From the NCBI GenBank assembly GCA_023412715.1, contig JAEZCC010000012.1:3125-67124 (forward strand): a stretch of DNA of 64,000 bases, given 5' to 3'. Below the pieces are notes generated by a model. That model did no database searches and was not told where the DNA came from. It saw nothing but the letters and a program-made list of their open reading frames with translations. Both the position numbers and the translations under genes were made by a program. Shown in pieces: positions 50,086 to 58,119 of this stretch; within the stretch, counting starts at the first letter, position 1, and every line of letters begins with the position of its first letter. Origin of the DNA: Bacillota bacterium. Its GTDB lineage: Bacteria > Bacillota > Clostridia > Oscillospirales > Acutalibacteraceae.

Positions 50086-50635
50086 GTGGAACACAGCGTC
50101 TATCTTGTGGAAGATAACCTGGAATTGGGCGAGCTTTTGACCTCTTACCTCTCGCGCGAAGGGTGGAAGGTGAGGTATTTCGACAGGGGCATGCCCGCGG
50201 CCGAGGCGATTGCCGAGCGGCCGAGCATCTGGGTGCTTGACATCATGCTGCCCGACGTGGACGGCTTTTATCTGATTACCAAGGGAGCTCGTGATTCGGG
50301 TGAAAAAGCTGCTCGCGCGGGTTTACGGGCCGGTCTCGGGCGGAACGGGCAAGGTGTTTTTGTTTGACGATTACCGCATCGACGTGGAAAAGCGCAGCGT
50401 TGCGGAAGGGGGAAAAGAGATTCCCCTTACCTCAAGGGAAGTGGACCTCGTGCTCACTCTGGCCCAGAATGCCGGCCGGCCCTTTTCGCGGGACGAGCTG
50501 CTTTCGCTTATCTGGGATGACAACTACTTCGGCAGCGACCGCGTGGTGGACGACCTGGTGCGCCGGGTGCGCAAAAAGCTGCCGAAGTTCAATATTGAAA
50601 CGGTCTACGGGCAGGGGTACCGCTTTGTCATCTGA
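50086..50635 (+). pseudogene. OmpR-family response regulator, internal deletion
   Basis: The receiver begins normally: SVYLVEDNLELGELLTSYL, then LDIMLPDVDGFYLITK with the phosphoacceptor Asp. At about 50284 the sequence jumps to GAGCTCGTGATTCGG, which in another frame reads ELVIRVKKLLARV, the very end of a receiver. Roughly 45 codons, with the conserved Ser/Thr and Lys (KPF), are missing and the frame has changed. The DNA-binding winged helix (LTSREVDLVLTLAQNAGRPF, SDRVVDDLVRRVRKKLP, YGQGYRFVI) is intact. Translation would stop early, unless an internal GTG at 50291 makes the free DNA-binding domain. Confidence 0.85.
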
Positions 50636-50662
50636 GGCGGCCGCCAAAGGGAGGGCAAGAGG

Positions 50663-52028
50663 ATGAAGATCAAAAGGATCCGCGATTTCCCGCTCGCCAT
50701 CAAGCTGTGGGCGGTCTTCACCTGCATCATCATCCCCTGCATCATTCTGCTGAGCGTTGCGTTCAAATTCGTGCTCGACTACACGCAGGACGAGACCATC
50801 TATTCAAGCATCCAGAAGGCCCGGCAGCTGCTGAAAGAGAACGAGACGCAGGGCCCTTCCGGGGGGAGCGCCGGCATTGTCCCGCCGGATTACGACGCCA
50901 TTCGGCATCGTCGACCGGCAGGTCAGGTATATGACTTTCCCCGCCTCAAAATTCACCGGTCTCTCCACACGGTTTCTCGACATCATGTGCACGAGCTATT
51001 CCGGGCAGACCGCGGCGATAAAAAAGTACAAGGTCGAGACGACCGGATACAACCTGTATTACGTGATTGCAAAAAGCGAGGGCGAGGGCGTGATTTCGTT
51101 CCGGGTCGACTCCGCGAACGAGGGCATATACAACCGGGCCACGCGGATTATAGCGGTTTTTTCGGGCGCTGCCGTGCTGGCCGCCCTGCTCATTGCCTTT
51201 CTTTTCTCGCGCAGCGTGGTCAAGCCCCTCAAAAAGCTCGAGACGGCGGCCGCGCGGATGGCCGCGGGAGATTTTCTCACCCCGGTTGCGGTCGACCGCA
51301 GCGACGAGGTTGGCAGGCTTTCGGCGGCGATAGACAAAGCGCGCGAAGAACTCAAGCAGCGCGATTTTTTGAGGCAGTCCGCCATTCAGTATGTCTCTCA
51401 CGAGCTGAAAACGCCGGTGATGACCATCGGCAGCTACGCGCAGTCGATTTTGGACAAAATCTACCCGCGGGGCAACCTTGAGAGCAGCGTGAAGGTCATT
51501 GCCTCGCAGGCTGCCAGGCTGCAGGGAATTATCCTGAAGCTTCTGACCATCACCCGGCTCGACTATCTCGAAGACCGCCCCAAGGCGCCGCAGCGGCTCG
51601 ATCTCGCCGAGATTGTGGAAGAGGTCTCTTCCCGCGTTTTGATTTTCCGCCCGGAGATTGACGTGCGGTTCGACCTGAACAACGCCCTGATCGACGGCAC
51701 GCAGGAGTCGATTGAGGTCATGGTGGAAAATCTGCTCGAAAACGCCATGCGGTACGCGGCTTCGGTGATCCGGGTGTCGGTGGAGCAGAAGGACGGCCAG
51801 ACGGTGCTTTCCGTCTTCAACGACGGCGGGCCGATCGACGAAGCGCTGCTCCCGGCCCTCTTCGACCCGTTCAAAAAGGGCAAACGGGGCGTGACGGGCC
51901 TGGGGCTCTCCATCGTCAAGCGCACGGCCGATTCCTGCGGCGCGCAGATCTTCGTCGAGAATGCCGCCGACGGCGTTACGTTCACCGTCATTTTCAAGGC
52001 GCACGGCTCTGCCTCTTCTATCATCTGA
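50663..52028 (+). pseudogene. Sensor histidine kinase, frameshifted
   Basis: The first frame encodes a start and TM1 (AIKLWAVFTCIIIPCIILLS) and part of the sensor. Near 50895-50905 coding moves to another frame (PFGIVDRQVRYMTF) and continues to the end: TM2 (about IIAVFSGAAVLAALLIAFLFS), HAMP, HisKA (YVSHELKTPVMTIG), then N box (MVENLLENAMRYA), and G box (GVTGLGLSIVKR). Except for this one shift all catalytic motifs are present. Either a genuine frameshift or a sequencing error; the neighbouring broken regulator favours real decay. Confidence 0.8.
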
Positions 52029-52044
52029 CAGGGCGCGAATTGCC

Positions 52045-52806
52045 TCATGCCGCTTTCCGTTTGTATACGCGCATCGCAAAGATATAAGCCACAAGCATGA
52101 TCCCGACGCACCACGCGAGCGCAATCCAGATGTCATTGCCGACAGGCTGAGAGGACAGCAACGCCCGAATAGAGTTTACGATTGAGGTCACAGGCTGATT
52201 CTCCGCGAAAGCGCGGACAGCGGCGGGCATTGTTTCAGTAGGAACAAACGCCGAGCTGATAAACGGCAGGAAGATAAGCGGATAGGAAAAGGCGCTCGCG
52301 CCGTCCACCGATGTTGCGGATAATCCGGCGATCACCGCGATCCAGGTCAGGGCCAGCGTGAACAGCACGAGGATCCCGGCCACGGCAAGCCATGACAATA
52401 CTCCCGCCGACGAGCGGAAGCCCATGATCAGCGCCACGAAAAGGATGACGACGACCGAAATCGCGTTGGATACCAGCGAGGTCAGCACGTGCCCCCACAG
52501 CGCGGCGGAACGCGCGATCGGCATGGAGTGGAACCGCTCGAAGATGCCGCTCTGCATATCGGTGAACAGACGGAAAGACGTATAGGCGATGCCGCTCGCA
52601 ATCGCGATCAGCAGGATGCCGGGCAGAAGATAATTCACATAGTTGTCCGTTCCGGTCTGAATAGCGCCGCCCAGCACGTAGACGAACAGCAGCATCATCA
52701 CAATCGGCGTAATGCAGACCGTGATAATGGTATCCATGCTGCGGGTAATATGGCGCATGGAACGCCCGAGCATGACGCCCATATCGCTGAAAAAGTGTCT
52801 GTTCAT
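52045..52806 (-). CDS. ABC-2-type exporter permease (DrrB-like)
   Basis: 253 residues, six TM segments (about 25-48, 58-78, 105-130, 140-165, 170-190, 225-245). Landmarks: SMDTIITVCITPIVMMLLF, NYLLPGILLIAIASG, GIFERFHSMPIARSA, which fits the daunorubicin/antibiotic resistance permease family. Its ATPase lies 2 nt upstream. It probably exports a drug, lipid or peptide. Substrate unknown. Confidence 0.88.
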   Translation of the reverse strand: MNRHFFSDMGVMLGRSMRHITRSMDTIITVCITPIVMMLLFVYVLGGAIQTGTDNYVNYLLPGILLIAIASGIAYTSFRLFTDMQSGIFERFHSMPIARSAALWGHVLTSLVSNAISVVVILFVALIMGFRSSAGVLSWLAVAGILVLFTLALTWIAVIAGLSATSVDGASAFSYPLIFLPFISSAFVPTETMPAAVRAFAENQPVTSIVNSIRALLSSQPVGNDIWIALAWCVGIMLVAYIFAMRVYKRKAA

Positions 52807-52808
52807 CG

Positions 52809-53603
52809 TTATTTTTCCTCCTTCTTCTCACCCCGGGCGGCAGGCCGCGCAGGGCCTCCGGTGCCGACGACTGCGAGGAAAATCTCCTCGAGCGTCGGCT
52901 GCTTTTCAATATACTCCACTTTGGCGGGCGGGAACAGCCTTTTCAGCTCCTCGAGCGTGCCGCTCACGATAATCCTGCCCTCGTGCAGAATGGCGATTTG
53001 GTCTGCGAGCTGCTCGGCTTCCTCCAGATACTGCGTGGTCAGGAATACCGTCGTGCCGCTCTCGGCAAGCTCTTTGACCGCCTTCCAGACCTCAATGCGC
53101 GCCTCGGGGTCAAGCCCGGTGGTCGGCTCGTCGAGGAAGATAAGCTGAGGATTCCCGATCAGGCTCATGGCGATGTCGAGCCTGCGGCGCATCCCGCCCG
53201 AATAGGCGGAAACCCTGCGGTCGACGGCCTCGGCCAGGCCGAAGCGTTTCAGTAAATCATCGGCAATTTGACGCGGATTGTCAAGATGCCGCAGCTTTGC
53301 GATCATGACGAGGTTTTCCCTCCCGGTCAGAATCTCGTCCACGGCGGCGAACTGCCCGGTCAGGCTGATCGACTGCCGCACCCTGTCGGGCTCCGATACC
53401 ACATCGAAGCCGTTTACGGCGGCGGTCCCTCCGTCCGGCTTGAGCAGCGTGGTAAGGATCCTGACGATTGTCGTCTTGCCCGCGCCGTTGGAGCCGAGCA
53501 GGGCGAAAATACTGCCTTTTTCCACCTCGAAATCCACGCCCTTCAGGACGTGAAGCTGCTTGTAGGACTTTTGCAGCCCTTTCACCTCAATCGCCTTTTC
53601 CAT
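52809..53603 (-). CDS. ABC transporter ATP-binding protein (DrrA-like)
   Basis: 264 residues, SD GGGGGGAGATCGGG. Walker A LLGSNGAGKTTIVRIL, Q loop (SLTGQFAAVDEILTGRENL), signature YSGGMRRRLDIAMSL, Walker B LIFLDEPTTGLDPEARIEVW, H-loop TTQYLEEAEQLADQIAILHEGRI. The C-terminal end with PAKVEYIEKQPTLEEIFLAVVG is typical of DrrA. It overlaps the DUF1048 gene by 17 bp. Confidence 0.93.
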   Translation of the reverse strand: MEKAIEVKGLQKSYKQLHVLKGVDFEVEKGSIFALLGSNGAGKTTIVRILTTLLKPDGGTAAVNGFDVVSEPDRVRQSISLTGQFAAVDEILTGRENLVMIAKLRHLDNPRQIADDLLKRFGLAEAVDRRVSAYSGGMRRRLDIAMSLIGNPQLIFLDEPTTGLDPEARIEVWKAVKELAESGTTVFLTTQYLEEAEQLADQIAILHEGRIIVSGTLEELKRLFPPAKVEYIEKQPTLEEIFLAVVGTGGPARPAARGEKKEEK

Positions 53604-53961
53604 CCCGATCTCCCCCCTTTTTATCCGTAACCTTTTTCATGGCCCTGTCGACTTCCTTGTCAACGGATTTCTGACAGACGTCGGCGTAAGTTTTCGAACC
53701 TCTGATCAGATCGTCGCAGAAGGCCGCCACGTCGCTGCCCGTCACTTCGAGCACGCCTTTCCCCTGGGCAGCGCCTTCTTCAAAAAGATCGACGATCCCC
53801 GAGAGCAAACCGATTCCGTCGGTCAGCTCGACAGGGCCGACCTTAAAGAGATATTTTTGAATCTCTTTATAAACAATCTGATAATCCTGCGGGAGCGCTT
53901 TGACGCGCGCCATGTGCGCCCGCCACTCTTTTTTGCCTTCGATGATCTCCTGTATGCTCAT
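53587..53961 (-). CDS. DUF1048-family protein (first paralogue)
   Basis: 124 residues, small helical. KKEWRAHMARVKALPQDYQIVYKEIQKYLF is shared with DUF1048 proteins; FCDDLIRGSKTYADVCQKSVDKEV follows. Proteins of this group are always close to PadR regulators and drug exporters. Molecular function unknown. Highly charged C-terminus. Confidence 0.8.
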   Translation of the reverse strand: MSIQEIIEGKKEWRAHMARVKALPQDYQIVYKEIQKYLFKVGPVELTDGIGLLSGIVDLFEEGAAQGKGVLEVTGSDVAAFCDDLIRGSKTYADVCQKSVDKEVDRAMKKVTDKKGGDRDGKGD

Positions 53962-53970
53962 GGTATCCTC

Positions 53971-54318
53971 CTATTTGCCTAATTTTTTAGCGATACTCTT
54001 GTTGAGCTGCCCGCGCCACTTGTCGCGAAAAGACTTTGCCCCTTCTTCGCCGGCCAGCGCGGAGCAGAAGCCTTTGATGTCGTCGCCCAAGACCTCATGG
54101 GCGCTCTGGCCGTCCGCCGCCGCCTCTTCGAGCAGGCCGAGCACGCCGTCGAGAATCGGCATGAGGTTGCGGCCGGTGAAATCTGAATGCGGCCAGAGAT
54201 TGGCCTTGATTTTTTCCCATGCCGCCTGATAATCCGCCGGCAGCTTTTCGGCCCGCGATTCAAAGGCTTTCATTTCTTTCGTCATATCGCTGCCGGTGAT
54301 TTTTTCCCCGAAATTCAT
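53971..54318 (-). CDS. DUF1048-family protein (second paralogue)
   Basis: 115 residues; same fold as the neighbour (KEMKAFESRAEKLPADYQAAWEKIKANLW, GFCSALAGEEGAKSFRDKWRGQLNKSI). A tandem duplication, 9 nt apart. The start overlaps padR (ATGA-type), so both follow the PadR gene closely. Confidence 0.8.
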   Translation of the reverse strand: MNFGEKITGSDMTKEMKAFESRAEKLPADYQAAWEKIKANLWPHSDFTGRNLMPILDGVLGLLEEAAADGQSAHEVLGDDIKGFCSALAGEEGAKSFRDKWRGQLNKSIAKKLGK

Positions 54319-54644
54319 GGCTTCTTCTCCTTTAACTCATTGATTTTTGACGCGACAAAATCCCATTTTTCCCAGAACCTCCGCAGCTCTTCGCGCCCCG
54401 CGTCGTTGAGCGCGAAAAATTTTCGCGGCGGCCCCATGTCGGAGGGCTTTTTGGTGACCTCCACCAGCTTGCTTCTTTCAAGCCGGATCAGGATGGTGTA
54501 GACCGTTCCCTCCACAACGTCCGTAAAGCCGAGGGCATTCAGCTGCCGCGTGATTTCGTAACCGTAGGTTTCTTTGCGGCTTATAATTTCAAGGACGCAG
54601 CCCTCGAGCACGCCTTTGAGCATTTCCGTCAGGTTTTCCAGCAC
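54315..54644 (-). CDS. PadR-family transcriptional regulator
   Basis: 109 residues. LKGVLEGCVLEIISRKETYGYEI, GFTDVVEGTVYTILIRLERSKLV and GPPRKFFALNDAGREEL give a clear PadR winged HTH. First gene of padR-DUF1048-DUF1048-ABC ATPase-ABC permease, a typical layout where PadR represses its own exporter operon until a toxic compound binds. Confidence 0.92.
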   Translation of the reverse strand: MLENLTEMLKGVLEGCVLEIISRKETYGYEITRQLNALGFTDVVEGTVYTILIRLERSKLVEVTKKPSDMGPPRKFFALNDAGREELRRFWEKWDFVASKINELKEKKP

Positions 54645-54700
54645 AATCCCTTCTTCACTATTTTTTATGACTGATATGCAGCATTGCTTACTACTGCTAT

Positions 54701-54729
54701 ATAGTATAACATAATAGTCGGTTTGTCAA
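54701..54729 (-). promoter_or_regulatory. Promoter of the padR exporter operon
   Basis: Minus strand TTGACA (54729-54724), 17 bp, TACTAT (54706-54701), or TATACT with a 15-bp spacer. An AT-rich tract with CTATATAG around the -10 and CAGTAGTAAG beside it could be the PadR site. Confidence 0.6.
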
Positions 54730-54843
54730 CGGCAACTGTTTCGTCAATGCATTTCAGCGAAAACGCAGGATACGGAACGGCAAACCAGGGCGGCCGTGGC
54801 CGCGGCTGTGCATTTTTAGTTTTTTGCCCTGCGGCCGGAACAC

Positions 54844-54886
54844 AAAAAACGGGCCGTGCCGGGGCGGCTTGCCCCGGCATGGCCCG
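54844..54886 (-). terminator. Terminator of the kdpFABC operon
   Basis: Plus-strand CGGGCCGTGCCGGGGC (54850-54865) pairs with 54871-54886; A6 at 54844-54849 becomes U6 on the minus strand. Confidence 0.85.
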
Positions 54887-54941
54887 AAGGAACCGCCGCC
54901 GCAAAAAAGACGTTCCGGCAGCCCTTCGTTTTGATCGCCGT

Positions 54942-55568
54942 TTATTTCAGCAGCCCCAGCTCCCTGGAGATCTCCAGATTGACCTTCAGCACGTTGACGG
55001 TGTCTTCCCCGAAGATCCCGAGAAGCTTGCCCTGCGTATTTTCCCGGACGATTTTTTTGAGCGTATCCTCCGACAGCCCGGTCGCTTTCGCCAGGGCCGG
55101 AATCTGGACCGCGGCGGAAGCGGGGCTGATGTCCGGGTCAAGCCCGGAGCCCGACGCCGTCAGCAAATCCGTGGGGATATCCTCTTTTTTCACGGTGGGG
55201 TTCGCTTTCAGAAACGCCGCAATGTCGTCTTCCGCGCGCTTTTTCAGCTCCGGGTTTGTCGGCGCGTAGTTTTTGGAGCCGGAACCGATGCCGGGGTAAG
55301 TGCCGTCCGCTTTTTCTTTCTGCGTATAGGTGTTGTAATTTACGGCGGAAGGGCGGCATTTCATAAACCGGGCGTCCGTAAAATCCTGGCCGACCAGCGC
55401 GGATCCGACGGTTTTGCCGTTTTCCGTCAGCAGGCTGCCGTTGGCCTGGTCCGGGAAAAACAGCTGGCTGATTCCCGTAAGCAGCAGGGGATACGCCAGC
55501 CCGCAGATCACAAGCAGCGCCAGCGTGATCAGAAGCGGTTTTTTGATTCCCTTCAAGACTGAACTCAT
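54942..55568 (-). CDS. kdpC: K+-transporting ATPase subunit KdpC
   Basis: 208 residues from ATG 55568 after GGGAGGC. Single N-terminal TM (about 12-32), then the periplasmic-type domain: SQLFFPDQANGSLL, GSALVGQDFTDARFMKCRPSAVNY, and the C-terminal SGSGLDPDISPASAAVQIPALAKATG. KdpC assists assembly and ATP binding of KdpB. Last in the operon. Confidence 0.95.
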   Translation of the reverse strand: MSSVLKGIKKPLLITLALLVICGLAYPLLLTGISQLFFPDQANGSLLTENGKTVGSALVGQDFTDARFMKCRPSAVNYNTYTQKEKADGTYPGIGSGSKNYAPTNPELKKRAEDDIAAFLKANPTVKKEDIPTDLLTASGSGLDPDISPASAAVQIPALAKATGLSEDTLKKIVRENTQGKLLGIFGEDTVNVLKVNLEISRELGLLK

Positions 55569-55581
55569 TTCGATAGCCTCC

Positions 55582-56007
55582 CTATTTTCTCCTGCCGGCG
55601 GCGCGGCTGTGATGAAACCGGTTATCCACGGTATTTGCAAGAGATGTATCCATACTGTCCGGTTCTGTCGGCGGGCGTCTGTGCTCGTCGTACAGCTCTT
55701 CGCCCACCGCCCGGTTCACAGACCGCAGAAAGGCCCGATAGCCTCCGTCTTTGTCCGTCCTGTGGGGAATGGCCCGCGACAGGATTTTCTCCACATCCTG
55801 TTCCTTGAATTCAGGGCAGTTCTCAAGGGCGGCTCTGACTTCTTCATCGGGCGCACCGCGGGCGAATTTCCCGGCCGCCAGGTAGACCTTTCCGTTTTCG
55901 TGCAGGCCCGACCATTTCAAGTCATAGTAATCCTTTATTTTTTTGTAACCGTAAGCAATAATAAAGAAAATTGCAAGTAAGCCGAAATCTTTCAAAAAGT
56001 TTTCCAT
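55582..56007 (-). CDS. Unknown protein encoded between kdpB and kdpC
   Basis: 141 residues, SD GGGAGG. One N-terminal TM (about 8-22, LAIFFIIAYGYKK), then a charged region with no recognised domain: DYYDLKWSGLHENGKVYLAAGKFARGAP and DEEVRAALENCPEFKEQDVEKILSRAIP. The second part resembles a short helical domain. kdpB and kdpC are normally adjacent, so the insertion is unusual. It might be a regulatory membrane subunit. No function is proposed. Confidence 0.75.
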   Translation of the reverse strand: MENFLKDFGLLAIFFIIAYGYKKIKDYYDLKWSGLHENGKVYLAAGKFARGAPDEEVRAALENCPEFKEQDVEKILSRAIPHRTDKDGGYRAFLRSVNRAVGEELYDEHRRPPTEPDSMDTSLANTVDNRFHHSRAAGRRK

Positions 56008-56043
56008 AGAACCTTCCTCCCGGCAATCCCCGGCGGCTTTTTG

Positions 56044-58104
56044 TCACATTCCCCCAAGAGCCAGCAGCGGGGCGATGAGCAGATCGATTAGCTTGATGCC
56101 CACGAAGGGCACGGCGACGCCGCCCAGTCCGTAAACCAGCATATTGTGGGAAAGCATCTTCTCGGAGCGCTGCGGTCTGTACTTTACGCCCCGCATGGCG
56201 AGAGGAATCAGGCAGGGGATAATGACGGCGTTGAAAATCAGGGCGGAGAGAATCGCGCTGTGCGGCGTGGCCAGCCCCATAATGTTGAGAATCTGCATCT
56301 TTGGGATGACCGCCATGAACATGGCGGGGATGATTGCGAAATATTTGGCCACGTCGTTGGCAATGCTGAACGTGGTCAGCGACCCGCGCGTGATGAGGAG
56401 CTGCTTGCCGATTTCCACCACGTCCAGAATCTTCGTGGGGTCGGAATCAAGATCAACCATATTCGCCGCCTCTTTGGCGGCCGAGGTCCCGCTGTTCATG
56501 GCGATGCCCACGTTCGCCTGCGCCAGGGCGGGTGCGTCGTTGGTGCCGTCGCCCGTCATGGCGACGGTCTTGCCCTCGGCCTGCTCGGCCTTGATCGCTT
56601 TGATTTTGTCCTCCGGCTTGCATTCCGCAATGAAGCTGTCAACGCCGGCCTCCTGCGCGATGGTCGCCGCCGTCAGCGGGTTGTCGCCGGTGCACATGAT
56701 GGTTTTGATGCCGATGGCCCGCAGGCGCGCAAAGCGCTCCACAAGCCCTTCCTTGATGGTGTCTTTCAGGTAGATAATCCCCAGAATCCGGTTCCCGGCG
56801 CAGACCGTCAGCGGCGTGCCGCCCAGCTTGGAAACCTCGTTCACGCGGCTTTCCAGATCCTCCGGGACGGAGCCTCCCAGCCCCAGCACATATTTCTGGA
56901 TTGCGTCGGAAGCGCCCTTGCGTATTTTCGTGCCGTCCGGCAGATTGACGCCGCTCATGCGCGTCTGCGCGGTAAATTCCAGAAATTCCATGCCGGGAAC
57001 GGCGTCCATATGCTTTCCGCTCAGCTGTTCGCCGAGCTTTACGACCGATTTTCCCTCCGGGGTGTCGTCTTTCAGCGAGCTGAGCACGGCGTAATGAATC
57101 AACTCTTCTTCGCCGGAACCTGCAACGGGGACGAATTTCGCCGCCATGCGGTTGCCGTAGGTGATGGTGCCGGTTTTGTCGAGAATCATGGTGTCCACGT
57201 CGCCGCAGGCTTCAACAGCTTTCCCGGACATGGCGATGACGTTGAAGCGCGTCACGCGGTCCATGCCGGCGATGCCGATGGCGGAAAGCAGCCCCCCGAT
57301 GGTCGTCGGAATCAGGCAGACGTTCAGGGCAATCAGGGTGGAGATCTGCAGGCGTACCCCGCTGTACACCGCAATGGGGTACAGGCTGACGATCACAAGC
57401 AGGAAGATCAGCGTCAGGCTGACCAGCAGGGTGTTCAGCGCGATCTCATTCGGCGTCTTCTTGCGGGAGGCGCCCTCCACCAGCGCGATCATTTTATCGA
57501 GAAAGGATTCGCCCGGGCTGGACGTGATGCGGATCTTCAGCCAGTCGCTCACGACGGTCGTCCCGCCCGTGACCGACGCGAAATCGCCGCCGCTTTCCTT
57601 TAAGACCGGCGCTGATTCCCCCGTAATGGCGGATTCGTCCACCGAAGCGACGCCCTCAACCACCTCGCCGTCGTTGGGGATCAGCTCCCCGGCTTTGACC
57701 AGGACCACGTCGCCCTTTTTGAGCACGTTGGCGTTGACGACGGCCTCTTTGCCGCCGTCGCACAGAACGCGGGCCTGCATGTCCTTCTGCGCTTTTTTCA
57801 GGCTCTGCGCCTGCGCCTTGCCCCGGCCTTCGGCCACCGCTTCCGCAAAATTTGCGAACAGCACGGTGACGAACAGGATGACCGACACAACGATGTTGTA
57901 AAGCCGCAGGCGGGCCCCCGTATCTCCGAACAGGTCCGGGAAGAAGCAGAGCGCCAGCGTGACGACGAACCCGATTTCCACCACGAACATGACGGGGTTT
58001 CTCATCATGGTGCGGGGGTTCAATTTGACGAACGCCCCCCGGACGGAGGAGCCCAGGATATCCTTTGTAATAAATTTCGTTTTTTTCTGTGTTTTCTCAC
58101 TCAT
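56044..58104 (-). CDS. kdpB: K+-transporting P-type ATPase subunit KdpB
   Basis: 686 residues; the catalytic subunit. Phosphorylated Asp309 in MILDKTGTITYG; TGES (161-164) in the actuator; MTGDGTNDAPALAQANVGIAM in the hinge; DLDSDPTKILDVVEIGKQLL. SD AGGAAGGGG. 16 nt downstream of kdpA. Confidence 0.97.
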   Translation of the reverse strand: MSEKTQKKTKFITKDILGSSVRGAFVKLNPRTMMRNPVMFVVEIGFVVTLALCFFPDLFGDTGARLRLYNIVVSVILFVTVLFANFAEAVAEGRGKAQAQSLKKAQKDMQARVLCDGGKEAVVNANVLKKGDVVLVKAGELIPNDGEVVEGVASVDESAITGESAPVLKESGGDFASVTGGTTVVSDWLKIRITSSPGESFLDKMIALVEGASRKKTPNEIALNTLLVSLTLIFLLVIVSLYPIAVYSGVRLQISTLIALNVCLIPTTIGGLLSAIGIAGMDRVTRFNVIAMSGKAVEACGDVDTMILDKTGTITYGNRMAAKFVPVAGSGEEELIHYAVLSSLKDDTPEGKSVVKLGEQLSGKHMDAVPGMEFLEFTAQTRMSGVNLPDGTKIRKGASDAIQKYVLGLGGSVPEDLESRVNEVSKLGGTPLTVCAGNRILGIIYLKDTIKEGLVERFARLRAIGIKTIMCTGDNPLTAATIAQEAGVDSFIAECKPEDKIKAIKAEQAEGKTVAMTGDGTNDAPALAQANVGIAMNSGTSAAKEAANMVDLDSDPTKILDVVEIGKQLLITRGSLTTFSIANDVAKYFAIIPAMFMAVIPKMQILNIMGLATPHSAILSALIFNAVIIPCLIPLAMRGVKYRPQRSEKMLSHNMLVYGLGGVAVPFVGIKLIDLLIAPLLALGGM

Positions 58105-58119
58105 GAAAATGCCCCTTCC

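Noticed and set aside
50291..50635. Independent stand-alone winged-helix gene
   Set aside because: Sequence upstream clearly belongs to the same response regulator with an internal deletion, so I list it as a pseudogene; possible internal initiation is noted.
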